DNA of 64,000 nt from Paraliobacillus ryukyuensis (GTDB lineage: Bacteria; Bacillota; Bacilli; Bacillales; Amphibacillaceae). Where the stretch lies: contig NZ_QNRI01000003.1 of the NCBI RefSeq assembly GCF_003315295.1, positions 233,004 to 297,003 of the forward strand. The letters run 5' to 3'. The notes under the pieces are model-generated. The model was not told where the DNA came from, searched no databases, and was given only the letters and a program-made list of their open reading frames with translations. The first letter of the stretch is position 1. Every line of letters starts with the position of its first letter. The translations under genes and the position numbers were made by a program. Positions 51,480 to 60,294 of this stretch are shown in pieces.

Positions 51480-52033
51480 AGAGTAGTCAAACAAAGCGAA
51501 ACCTCATACAAGCAACCATCGATCTAATTATGGATTACGGCCTGGAAAAACTAACGATTAATAAGGTGATTAAACAGGCGCAAAGTAGTAAAGGCTCCTT
51601 TTATTACTACTTTTCCAATATTGACGACTTGATGAAAGAAACATTTTTATATACCTTAAATCATAGCCTTGTAGAGTTTTCTTACTGTAAGGAACAGTCA
51701 TTTGAAGAAAATATCAATCAATTTGGACATTATCTAATTAAAACATCAAAGAAAAAGTCATCAGCACATGCAATCATGTTTTTATGGATATCAAAATGCT
51801 TCCAAGATGAAAACTATAAAAAGCAGTTTCAAGCAATGCGAAAGCAAATTATTGAAGAAAATACTGTTTCAAGGGAACTGCAGAAAATGTTTCAAGTCGA
51901 TATAGAATGGCTTTATATGTGTGACATCATAATTATAGGTTTTCTCGTACATTGTGTTCTGCATGAAGATGAAGACGAACTTCTATCCATTTGGAAACAA
52001 TTTGTTACGGTTATAATGTCGCATAAGAGCTAG
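51476..52033 (+). CDS. TetR/AcrR-family repressor
   Basis: The 185-residue product has an N-terminal TetR helix-turn-helix: TIDLIMDYGLEKLTINKVIKQAQSSKGSFYYYFSNIDDLMKETF (residues about 14-57). The C-terminal ligand-binding part is not assignable. Its start overlaps the stop of the NmrA-like gene, so it is translationally coupled and probably represses its own operon through the 50538-50576 inverted repeat. Inducer unknown. Confidence 0.9.
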   Translation: MKSSQTKRNLIQATIDLIMDYGLEKLTINKVIKQAQSSKGSFYYYFSNIDDLMKETFLYTLNHSLVEFSYCKEQSFEENINQFGHYLIKTSKKKSSAHAIMFLWISKCFQDENYKKQFQAMRKQIIEENTVSRELQKMFQVDIEWLYMCDIIIIGFLVHCVLHEDEDELLSIWKQFVTVIMSHKS

Positions 52034-52187
52034 AGATGGTTTAGTCAATCGAATACGACATTCTTCCACATAGCCTTGTTTAGTAAGTTAATTACTTTTC
52101 AAGCATAACGGCTTTTTATTTTATGATACAAAGATACGATTCATGAAAAGAATGTTTCAGTAATCAGTGTAATTGGGTGATAATCAC

Positions 52188-52230
52188 TTGTCTAATTCCT
52201 TGCTAACGTTCGGGAATTAGACTTTTTTTA
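52188..52230 (+). terminator. Terminator after the TetR gene
   Basis: GTCTAATTCC (52190-52199) with GGAATTAGAC (52213-52222), then TTTTTTT. The remaining 52034-52452 holds nothing else I can identify. Confidence 0.88.
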
Positions 52231-52452
52231 TCTCTTAAACCCTTTTAACAGTGTAAGAAGGTATGTAATTTAAGTAGTAATAGCTTTAACTTTGCTAAAA
52301 ACCCATAAAAACAAGAAAGAAGAAATCTATTATTAGTGAGCTTTGATTATTACTATTAGGATGTGGTGCCCTTGTTTGGAGTATTTTTTTCCTGATAAAT
52401 CAAGGCATCTGAAGCATGTGCTTATCGCATTGTAACACGATATTTTCTCCTG

Positions 52453-52620
52453 CTAACCAAAAAAATAATAGATAAATGGAGAGAGAAGGATAAAAGGGAT
52501 CAAGCACATTATCGCAATCCCCCCTTGTTTGTTTTCGTTTGCTCTCCATTCATGTCGCCCGTACAAATAACAGTGCCCAGCCACATAAAGTGATAAAAGA
52601 ATGATGATCGATAAGTACAT
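52453..52620 (-). CDS. Small two-helix protein, GerD-like fourth germinant receptor gene
   Basis: A 55-residue product too short for the usual length cut-off: MYLSIIILLSLYVAGHCYLY, a charged middle GRHEWRANENKQGG, then IAIMCLIPFILLSPFIYYFF. It has two membrane segments. GAGGTGAGGG, inside the end of the C-subunit gene, is its ribosome binding site, and one base separates the two genes (TAGTATG). Small two-helix D subunits are known in several gerA-type operons, where they modulate receptor activity. The assignment rests on size, topology and position. Confidence 0.75.
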   Translation of the reverse strand: MYLSIIILLSLYVAGHCYLYGRHEWRANENKQGGIAIMCLIPFILLSPFIYYFFG

Positions 52621-52621
52621 A

Positions 52622-53875
52622 CTAGTCCCTCACCTCTTCAATCTTAGAGTCGTTGATCATTTTCCCAAATGTTAATCGTTTTAATTGATAATCAACATGT
52701 ATAGCAGCATTGGGAAAAATTTTTTTATTCCAATCCCCTTTTTCATAAGCTGGTACATCTTTAAAAAACTTTCTAATATATAAGGACCAGTAGAATGGGT
52801 CAGATCCATAGGTTTCTTGGGACTTGGTAATTAATTGATTGGTTTTAGCCTCAATGGTTTGTTCAAATTTCTGAATAAGTTGATTTTGTTCATCTTGGTT
52901 TAAAGCATAATCAACCATACTAGGAATAGCGATTATTTCCAATTCAAATGGAACGACAACATCAATGGAAGCGTGATTAGCTTTATTATCATAATTAATA
53001 TTCACCTTTGGCTCGGAAGATTGAGCATAATTAAAGCCGACTTGGTAGGTTGGTTTAATAGGATCTGGAAAACTTACGAACAACTCATCCATGTCGACCG
53101 TTTTGTCCAATATATTGCATAACCTCGTATCTTCGCCGGTAAGTGTGTCGATCATCATGCCCTCTTTAAAAACGGCAGAGCCCATGAATTGCGTGGGATT
53201 TCCTCCTTGTTTTGGGATTTCCCCCGCTAGATAATCGTGGTCTTTTTTTGTGTTTGTTTTATTTTCTTCCTTCATTGTGGTGGCATAAATGGCTAAAAAT
53301 AAATCAGCATCCCCTTCCGTAATTTGAAAAAAACGGTGGATATCCGCGTCAGGTATTATCCCGGTTTGTTGTGCTCGTTGTAACATATATTGAAAATACT
53401 TATGTGGTCGAGTTTCCATGGTTGGCTTGTTTTTTTTTAAAAATTGGGAAGCGCGTTCTTTACTAACAACAATCTGAACGCTTCCTCTGATTTGTGGGAT
53501 ACGTGATGCAGATTGAATTACGCGGATAAAACCTTCTGATCTAGCTACTTCTTCGGATACGACAATGATTTTCATATGGTCTAACATAATTTTTTTGGTA
53601 ACAAATGAGTTAGCTAAACTGGTTGCCGTAATAATATCGCTGCCTAAAATACTAACTGTCTCTTTCGGTTCTTCACTAGAACCAGCAGTAGCCATCGTTG
53701 ACCCAACTTCAGGGTTAGCAATTTGAAAGGAAAACGTATAACTCCCCTTATCCTCTCCTTTATCAATACCAAGTGCAACAACATAGGATTGTTGTTCTAG
53801 CTCTATTTTGTCATAACAACTGGTTAACAAAGGTAAGGTGAAAAGGAAAAGAACCATCAATTTCTTGTATGTCAT
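52622..53875 (-). CDS. Spore germinant receptor C subunit (GerAC/GerKC family lipoprotein)
   Basis: The lipoprotein subunit of a nutrient germinant receptor, on the outer face of the spore inner membrane. The signal peptide ends at lipobox LTSC (LFLFTLPLLTSCYDKIELEQQ). The family patterns YVVALGIDKGE and HMKIIVVSEEVARSEG follow, with the C-terminal QTIEAKTNQLITKSQETYGSDPFYWSLYIRK. The frame is open to 53914, but the ATG at 53875 overlaps the B-subunit stop (ATGA) and gives the expected signal peptide (417 residues). Confidence 0.92.
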   Translation of the reverse strand: MTYKKLMVLFLFTLPLLTSCYDKIELEQQSYVVALGIDKGEDKGSYTFSFQIANPEVGSTMATAGSSEEPKETVSILGSDIITATSLANSFVTKKIMLDHMKIIVVSEEVARSEGFIRVIQSASRIPQIRGSVQIVVSKERASQFLKKNKPTMETRPHKYFQYMLQRAQQTGIIPDADIHRFFQITEGDADLFLAIYATTMKEENKTNTKKDHDYLAGEIPKQGGNPTQFMGSAVFKEGMMIDTLTGEDTRLCNILDKTVDMDELFVSFPDPIKPTYQVGFNYAQSSEPKVNINYDNKANHASIDVVVPFELEIIAIPSMVDYALNQDEQNQLIQKFEQTIEAKTNQLITKSQETYGSDPFYWSLYIRKFFKDVPAYEKGDWNKKIFPNAAIHVDYQLKRLTFGKMINDSKIEEVRD

Positions 53876-54963
53876 TGTTTCTTCAAATCTCCTTTCGCTA
53901 GAGCAACGATCCATAACAGAACCGGAAAGCTAATGAGTAATGGCGTAGTATAATTTAATAAAGCATCTCGAAATACCAGTTCATTCATAATTACGTTCTC
54001 TGGTATAATACTAATAATTAAATTGAAGAAACCAATAGGTAACAGCAAACTTTCGATATATTTAATATGAAAAAGACTAGCAAATATCCAGGTAATGATG
54101 TAAAGGTAAATGGTGAAGCGAATAAAACTCGCTAGAATCCAAAAAACCATAAAGAATGTTTCAATATTCGTTATAAAACTACCGATGTTTACATATTGGG
54201 TAAGATCATGAAATGGAAAAGACATTTTTTCAATTGAGTTATAATCATATGTAGTAGCATAAATAAAAAAGAAAGTAATCAATTGAGTAATGGAAAATAG
54301 CAATCCGATAATAACACCTTTACGAAAATAAGTTGTTTTCTCAAAAGAAGTATAGGCAATGGTAACAAGGAAAACTTCGTAAAAAAGCGACCCTTTTCGT
54401 ACACCCTCCCACAATACATCTTGCATTCCAGTTCCGAAAAATGGGAATATCCGATCAACAACGATATCATTAGAAATTAAAGCAATTAAAACAACCGAAG
54501 AGAGTAAGAAAAATGGGAGTAATACTTTTGATACGAACCCAATAACTTTCCACCCTTTTTTAGCAGAAAAATAAACTACGATGAAAAAGATTAACGCTAT
54601 TGTTATTCCAGGCGCTTCAGGAAAATATAATATTTTGATTTGAGAGACATAACTCTCATTACCTAATCCCATTAATAAAAAAGCACTAATAAAAATAAGT
54701 AAGCCAATAATTTTACTTCCCCAGCCCCCGAGAACTGTTTCCATCATTTCAATTAAATGTTTATCCTGGTATTTTTTTAATAAATAAAATAATAAGAAAA
54801 GTGATGGTAGAATAACAAGCAGAGAAATAAATGGTACATACCAAAAAGCATTTTGGGTTTTTTGCGTAAATAGACTAGCCGTTGAATCTGATGCTCTTGT
54901 AGCAATCAGAATAGACAGAATCGCAAACATTTCTCCAGTTTTTAATGTATCTGTTTGTTTCAT
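53872..54963 (-). CDS. Spore germinant receptor B subunit (GerAB/GerKB family)
   Basis: A 363-residue integral membrane protein with about ten helices and an APC-like fold. The start TDTLKTGEMFAILSILIATRASDSTAS is typical of GerB subunits, which bind the nutrient. AGGTGTAAGGA precedes the ATG at 54963. It overlaps the C-subunit gene by 4 bases. Together with the A and C subunits it forms the receptor in the spore inner membrane. The nutrient cannot be told from sequence. Confidence 0.93.
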   Translation of the reverse strand: MKQTDTLKTGEMFAILSILIATRASDSTASLFTQKTQNAFWYVPFISLLVILPSLFLLFYLLKKYQDKHLIEMMETVLGGWGSKIIGLLIFISAFLLMGLGNESYVSQIKILYFPEAPGITIALIFFIVVYFSAKKGWKVIGFVSKVLLPFFLLSSVVLIALISNDIVVDRIFPFFGTGMQDVLWEGVRKGSLFYEVFLVTIAYTSFEKTTYFRKGVIIGLLFSITQLITFFFIYATTYDYNSIEKMSFPFHDLTQYVNIGSFITNIETFFMVFWILASFIRFTIYLYIITWIFASLFHIKYIESLLLPIGFFNLIISIIPENVIMNELVFRDALLNYTTPLLISFPVLLWIVALAKGDLKKQ

Positions 54964-54977
54964 TCCTTACACCTACT

Positions 54978-56459
54978 TTATTTCTTTCTCATATCTTTTG
55001 GCCGTAGCTGACCAGGACGGAAGTGTTCATTCCGAATGGCTTTGCGAAAAATTGTGTCTTTAGGAGATCTAAAGGTTGGTGCCACGGGCGATAGATAAGG
55101 CACCCCAAAGGATTTTAATGAAGCAGCATACATGATCCACAATAGAAGTGCCCCCATTAGTGTCAACATTCCCATAAAACCAGCTGCTATGATAAACATA
55201 AAACGTGTAATTCGTACCGTATAGTTAAGACTTACATCAGAGATAGCAAAAGAAGTTAGTCCAGATAAAGCAGATACAATAACAATAATCGGGCTAATGA
55301 TATTAGCTTCTACTGCAGCTTGGCCGAGAATCAATGCTCCAACAATACCAATGGTAGGTCCTAGTGCAGAGGGAATTCGAATCCCAGCCTCGCGGATTAA
55401 TTCAAAAGCAACTTCCATAATTAATACTTCAATGATTAATGGAAATGGAACCCGTTCTCGTGAAGAGGTAATCGCAAGCATTAAATCAAGTGGAATCATT
55501 TCACTATGATAGTTTGCTAAAGCGACATATGTTGCAGAAATCATCGTTGTTAAGTAAAACCCAATTATTCGCACAATTCTTGAAAAATTTCCAAACATAA
55601 ACCGAGAATAACGATCTTCAGGACTTTGAAAAAACGTAAAAAATGTGACAGGTAAAATCAGACAGGCAGAAGAGCTATCCATTAACAACACAATATGTCC
55701 GTCTTCAATGTATGCAGCTGCATTATCAGGCCGTTCGGTATAATAGATACTCGGAAAAATAGAATATGGTCGTTCTTCTAAAAATTGCTCTAACAACTCT
55801 ACATTTCGGACATTATCTGTATTAATATCTCGTAAGCGTTCTTCTACGTCCTGTAGTACTTCTTTATTGACTAAATCAGCAATATAGATAAGGGTGACAT
55901 CTTGTTTGGACCTTTTTCCAACGGTAGAAGCTGTCGTAATTAATTGCTTGTCTCGAATTTGTTTTCGAATTAAAGAGATATTAACGTGTAGTGATTCGGT
56001 AAAAGCCTCTTGTGGTCCTCTTACAACACTTTCATTAGCAGACGGACTGACATTACGATGCTGAAACTGTGCGACATCCAAAGAGTAAGCAACCGCTTCG
56101 CCTTCAGAAAAGATCACCACTTTCCCACTGTTAATATGGTCAATTACTTGTTCTAACGTATCTATTATTTTAAAGCTTTCATTGGTTAGGACATTTTCGT
56201 AGGTTTCCCCGTCATGTTCTAACAATGGTCTCACAATTGCTTGTTCAATTTTATCGCTATTCACAATGGATGAGTAATAAAACAAATAGGCATTTTTTTT
56301 ATTAAAATTAACAAATACGGTTCGATGACAAAAATCTTTATTTATTTCAGCAGAAAACAGTTGTTTCAAAGATTCAATTTGCTCTTTTGTATTTGGATTT
56401 ATAGCGGTTTTTTTATTAGAATTTGTTTTTTTACTACGCGTCTTTTTTGACTGAATCAT
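54978..56459 (-). CDS. Spore germinant receptor A subunit (GerAA/GerKA family)
   Basis: A 493-residue protein with a large soluble N-terminal domain (residues about 40-290) and a membrane part of about five segments. Family patterns visible are DVTLIYIADLVNKEVLQDVEERL, then ERPDNAAAYIEDGHIVLLMDSSSACLILPVTFFTFFQSPEDRY, and ITSSRERVPFPLIIEVLIMEVAFELIREAG. The basic start (IQSKKTRSKKTNSNKKTAI) is usual. TTGGAGGA precedes the ATG. First gene of the A-B-C-D operon behind a sigma-G-like promoter. Confidence 0.94.
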   Translation of the reverse strand: MIQSKKTRSKKTNSNKKTAINPNTKEQIESLKQLFSAEINKDFCHRTVFVNFNKKNAYLFYYSSIVNSDKIEQAIVRPLLEHDGETYENVLTNESFKIIDTLEQVIDHINSGKVVIFSEGEAVAYSLDVAQFQHRNVSPSANESVVRGPQEAFTESLHVNISLIRKQIRDKQLITTASTVGKRSKQDVTLIYIADLVNKEVLQDVEERLRDINTDNVRNVELLEQFLEERPYSIFPSIYYTERPDNAAAYIEDGHIVLLMDSSSACLILPVTFFTFFQSPEDRYSRFMFGNFSRIVRIIGFYLTTMISATYVALANYHSEMIPLDLMLAITSSRERVPFPLIIEVLIMEVAFELIREAGIRIPSALGPTIGIVGALILGQAAVEANIISPIIVIVSALSGLTSFAISDVSLNYTVRITRFMFIIAAGFMGMLTLMGALLLWIMYAASLKSFGVPYLSPVAPTFRSPKDTIFRKAIRNEHFRPGQLRPKDMRKK

Positions 56460-56486
56460 AGTTATCCTCCAACGAAGTGCTGTACC

Positions 56487-56515
56487 TAGTTTGTGAGAGA
56501 ATGTATTTTTTATAC
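56487..56515 (-). promoter_or_regulatory. Candidate sigma-G promoter of the ger operon
   Basis: On the minus strand GTATA (56511-56515) is separated by 17 bases from CAAACTA (56487-56493). This fits the sigma-G consensus G(A/C/T)ATR and CAT..TA closely. The operon starts 28 bases beyond, as expected for a forespore gene. Confidence 0.6.
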
Positions 56516-56535
56516 TTTAAGAAAAAAAGCATAAT

Positions 56536-56569
56536 AAAAAAGCATGACACTTAGATGTGTCATGCTTAC
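56536..56569 (-). terminator. Terminator of yceI
   Basis: AAGCATGACAC (56540-56550) with GTGTCATGCTT (56557-56567), perfect 11-bp stem, followed by T-run on the minus strand. Confidence 0.9.
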
Positions 56570-56583
56570 ATAAAAAAATAAGT

Positions 56584-57117
56584 TTAGGCTTTTTTCGTTG
56601 CTTCTAACTCAACATTAAATTTAACTTCTTTTCCAATCAATACGCCACCAGTTTCTAGCGTTGCATTATAGGTTAAGCCATATGCTTCCCGATTGATAAC
56701 GCCGGCAGCACTAAAGCCAAAGACTTGGTTACCCCATGGGTCTTGCCCTTGTCCTTCGAAGGTGACGGTAAATGTTTCTGCATTTGTCACTTCACGAATA
56801 GTTAAATCACCAGCAATTTCATATTCATCTTCTGATTTTTTTGTTATGTTCGTTGATGTAAATACAATATTGGGATGATTCTCTACATCAAAGAAATCAG
56901 CTCCTTTAATGTGACCATCACGATCCTTATTACGTGTGTCTACACTACTTGCATCAATCGTAAATACGATATCAGCGTTTGTAAGATCTTCTGGATCAGC
57001 CTCAAATTGTACTTGGAAATCATGAAATGTTCCTTTTACTTTTGACACCATCATGTGTTTCACCGAGAAATCTATACTTGTGTGTGCCGGATCTACGTTA
57101 AATGTTTGTTTTGTCAT
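56584..57117 (-). CDS. YceI family protein (lipocalin-like, polyisoprenoid-binding)
   Basis: A 177-residue beta-barrel family protein. The pattern FNVDPAHTSIDFSVKHMMVSKVKGTFHDF at the start and DVENHPNIVFTSTNI are typical of YceI. No signal peptide is seen, so it should stay in the cytoplasm, as in many Firmicutes. AGGAGGAG precedes the ATG. Function in Gram-positive bacteria is unclear. It diverges from the DJ-1/PfpI gene, and its own terminator lies 15 bases after the stop. Confidence 0.9.
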   Translation of the reverse strand: MTKQTFNVDPAHTSIDFSVKHMMVSKVKGTFHDFQVQFEADPEDLTNADIVFTIDASSVDTRNKDRDGHIKGADFFDVENHPNIVFTSTNITKKSEDEYEIAGDLTIREVTNAETFTVTFEGQGQDPWGNQVFGFSAAGVINREAYGLTYNATLETGGVLIGKEVKFNVELEATKKA

Positions 57118-57215
57118 TGCATACTCCTCCTTTGTTATTAAACAGTTACTTTATGTAACCGAGTATATATTAGTAATCAATTATGGTCAAGTAAATGTTT
57201 CTTAATAAAGAGAAT

Positions 57216-57240
57216 GTTTAACGTTATTGTGTGTGGGTAA
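57216..57240 (+). promoter_or_regulatory. Candidate sigma-B promoter
   Basis: GTTTAA (57216-57221), 13-base spacer, GGGTAA (57235-57240) matches the sigma-B consensus GTTTAA-N12/14-GGGTAT with one mismatch. It lies 53 bases before the DJ-1/PfpI start, consistent with a general stress gene. Confidence 0.8.
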
Positions 57241-57292
57241 ATGATCTATAGAACAAATAATTGGTAAAACTATTAAAAGGAGCGGATTTGTA

Positions 57293-57808
57293 ATGAGTAA
57301 AGTAGCATGTGTCATAACAGATTATTTTGAAGATGTTGAATATACGGATCCTGCGAAAGCATTACAAGACGCAGGCCATGAAGTAGTAACTATTGAGAAA
57401 GAACATGGAAAAACAGTTACAGGAAAACAAGGTAATACTAAAGTTACCATTGATAAAGCAATTGATGATGTAAGCCCAAATGATTTTGATGCCTTATTAA
57501 TTCCTGGGGGTTTTTCTCCTGACCAGTTACGTGGAGATGATCGCTTTGTTTCCTTCGCAAAAACATTTATGGATGAGAAAAAACCCGTATTTGCGATCTG
57601 TCACGGACCACAACTATTAATTACAGCTAAAGCACTAGAAGGTCGAACAGCAACTGGTTTTAAGTCGATTAGGGTAGATATGGAATATGCCAAAGCAAAT
57701 GTAAAAGATCAAGAAGTGGTTGTTTGCCAAAACCAATTAGTAACTAGTCGTATGCCAGATGACATTCCGGCATTCAATAAAGAAATGCTTAACTTACTGG
57801 CTCAGTAA
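57293..57808 (+). CDS. DJ-1/PfpI family protein (general stress protein 18-like)
   Basis: A 171-residue protein of the DJ-1/PfpI superfamily (YfkM/YraA-like). ALLIPGGFSPDQLRGD and the nucleophile elbow AICHGPQLLITA with the cysteine (about residue 103) are visible. Members repair or remove glycated or damaged proteins and nucleotides. A good AAAGGAG precedes the ATG. A candidate sigma-B promoter upstream fits its stress role. A strong terminator follows. Confidence 0.92.
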   Translation: MSKVACVITDYFEDVEYTDPAKALQDAGHEVVTIEKEHGKTVTGKQGNTKVTIDKAIDDVSPNDFDALLIPGGFSPDQLRGDDRFVSFAKTFMDEKKPVFAICHGPQLLITAKALEGRTATGFKSIRVDMEYAKANVKDQEVVVCQNQLVTSRMPDDIPAFNKEMLNLLAQ

Positions 57809-57813
57809 TAGAT

Positions 57814-57852
57814 AAAAAACTCGCTTTAACAAATGTTAGAGCGAGTTTTCTC
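57814..57852. terminator. Bidirectional terminator after the DJ-1 gene
   Basis: AAAACTCGCTTTAACA (57817 onward) pairs with TGTTAGAGCGAGTTTT (57834-57849). It separates the convergent yaaH/sleL gene. Confidence 0.9.
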
Positions 57853-57856
57853 TTGT

Positions 57857-59146
57857 TTATGCTCGTTTTTTAATTGTAAAGTTATCCTCTAGTAAGAGCC
57901 AATTTTGGGGAAAAGCTAACCCCAGTTTCCAATAGCTAATTCCTCGTAAATTCAATTCCTTAATTAAATCAAATTTTGCTTGAATCGATCGTGCATCTTC
58001 AAACCAAACTTCATGGTTATTTCCGTCTGCATCGGTGTAAAAAAAGTAGGGTGCTTGTGCTTGTTGGTCATACTCAATTGCTACATTATTATCTCGTGCT
58101 AAAATAATCGCTTGCTGTGGACTCACAGCACGCGCGTATTCTCCACCTGGTTCATAAGGTAGCGTCCAATCATAGCCATAAAGATTTTGCCCAAGCATGA
58201 TTTTGCTAGCAGGCATTTCGGTTAACGCATATTCGACTACTTCCCGAACTTTATCTAATGGAGAAACGGCTAATGGTGGACCGCCACTGTATCCCCATTC
58301 GTAAGTCATTAGCACAACAAAGTCCGCTATCTCCCCATGTGCCGCGTAATCATGTGCTTCATACCATTCCCCTTTTTGTTCACTACTGGTTTTGGGAGCT
58401 AATGCTGTAGACATTAATAAGTTTTCTTGGGCTAAGCGATTTTTTGCTTTCCGTAAAAAATTATTATAGGACTCTCTTGCGGTAACTGGTAAGTATTCAA
58501 AATCAAAGTGAACATCTCTAAAACCGCCTGTTTTAGCGGTTTGGATAATGTTATCTAGTAATGTGTTTTGAACAGTTTCATCCGTAACAATTAGATTTCC
58601 AAGTTCCGCACTAAATGCCCCTTCTTCTAAGTTAGTCACGACAAGCATGAGTGTGGCACCGTTATTCGCAGCAATAGTAGGAAAATCATCTAATGGTGGT
58701 GGAATGAGGGTGCCGTCACGATTTACACGATAATTAAATGGAGCTAAGTAAGTTAAGTAAGGCGCAGCTTTTTTTGCTGCATTAACTAATGTTTCTGAAA
58801 CGCTACCTCCAAGTGGTTCAATATAAGCATTGGACTCAATAGTTGGCTGAGGTAATTGAGGAATATATAAACGTAACCCCACAGAAAGGGTACCGTTTGG
58901 GTCGATATTATTAATAGTTGCTAATCGTTGATAGTCCAAGCCAAAAGATTGGGCAATACTATATAAGGTATCCCCAGGTTGCACATAATAAAATTGGCCA
59001 ATAATGGGGATGACAAGGGATTGACCGACAACAAGTTGATTTGGGTTATCCAGTTCATTCGCATCTACTAATGCTTGATAAGTAGTACCGTATGTGTTTG
59101 CAATGGAATAAAGCGAATCCCCTGTTTGTACGACATGAATTTGCAA
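57857..59146 (-). CDS. yaaH: Spore N-acetylglucosaminidase YaaH (SleL type)
   Basis: A cortical-fragment-lytic enzyme of spore germination. Two LysM domains open the protein (IHVVQTGDSLYSIANTYGTTYQALV and YYVQPGDTLYSIAQSFGLDYQRLATIN, about residues 3-95). They are followed by a glycosidase family 18 domain with the catalytic motif DVHFDFEYLP near residue 215. The 429-residue length is typical. GGAGG precedes the ATG. It sits where yaaH is found in B. subtilis, between dgk and tadA. A sigma-E-like promoter is visible. Confidence 0.95.
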   Translation of the reverse strand: MQIHVVQTGDSLYSIANTYGTTYQALVDANELDNPNQLVVGQSLVIPIIGQFYYVQPGDTLYSIAQSFGLDYQRLATINNIDPNGTLSVGLRLYIPQLPQPTIESNAYIEPLGGSVSETLVNAAKKAAPYLTYLAPFNYRVNRDGTLIPPPLDDFPTIAANNGATLMLVVTNLEEGAFSAELGNLIVTDETVQNTLLDNIIQTAKTGGFRDVHFDFEYLPVTARESYNNFLRKAKNRLAQENLLMSTALAPKTSSEQKGEWYEAHDYAAHGEIADFVVLMTYEWGYSGGPPLAVSPLDKVREVVEYALTEMPASKIMLGQNLYGYDWTLPYEPGGEYARAVSPQQAIILARDNNVAIEYDQQAQAPYFFYTDADGNNHEVWFEDARSIQAKFDLIKELNLRGISYWKLGLAFPQNWLLLEDNFTIKKRA

Positions 59147-59183
59147 AGTAAGTTTCCTCCTTTTCGAAATTTTTACCTTTATT

Positions 59184-59212
59184 ACTTTATGCGTAGTTAA
59201 TAATGAACATGA
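59184..59212 (-). promoter_or_regulatory. Candidate sigma-E promoter of yaaH
   Basis: On the minus strand TCATGTTC (59205-59212), 13-base spacer, CATAAAGT (59184-59191). This fits the mother-cell sigma-E pattern (-35 like TCATATTT, -10 CATA...T), about 40 bases before the start codon. Confidence 0.5.
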
Positions 59213-59791
<579 letters not shown>

Positions 59792-59876
59792 CATCGGTAA
59801 AGGCTTGCATTTTTCATGAAATATAGCTATACTAGGAAATGCGCTTCAATAGCGTATATAAATAAGTTATCCAATT

Positions 59877-60146
59877 TGCCGTGCTAGGTGGGGAGGTAGC
59901 GGTGCCCTATACTCGCAATCCGCTATAGCGAGACGGAATTCCCGTCTGAGGTGGATAGCTTTAAGGTCTGCCATAAGGAATTGGTGTTGACGTTCGGGTC
60001 CTGCGCAACGGGAACCCGTGAATCCTGTCAGGTCCGGAAGGAAGCAGCAGTAAGCGGTATTTCTCGTGTGCCGCAGAGCAACCTGAACTGAGCCATGAAC
60101 TTATGTAACGCTTGGAGCTATTGCATCGACGACGGGTGCACGGCGT
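59877..60146 (+). ncRNA. scr: Signal recognition particle RNA (large, 6S-type scRNA)
   Basis: A long Bacillus-type SRP RNA. The 5' end GCCGTGC (59878-59884) pairs with GCACGGC (60138-60144). The highly conserved helix 8 region GTCAGGTCCGGAAGGAAGCA with a GGAA tetraloop is near 60028-60047. It includes the Alu-like 5' domain and works with Ffh. A terminator follows at 60160-60192. The exact ends are estimated. Confidence 0.95.
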
Positions 60147-60158
60147 TACCATACATAA

Positions 60159-60193
60159 TCAAACCTCTTACCATAGGCGTAAGAGGTTTTTCT
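60159..60193 (+). terminator. Terminator of SRP RNA
   Basis: AAACCTCTTAC (60161-60171) with GTAAGAGGTTT (60179-60189), then TTCT. It lies between scr and dnaX. Confidence 0.88.
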
Positions 60194-60294
60194 AACTTTA
60201 TAAAAAATGCACATGTATTTTTTCCGTATTGTTCACATTATCGTTACTGTTCAGTTATAATAGAGAGGAATTCCCAAGAGAGGATCATGCGTAA

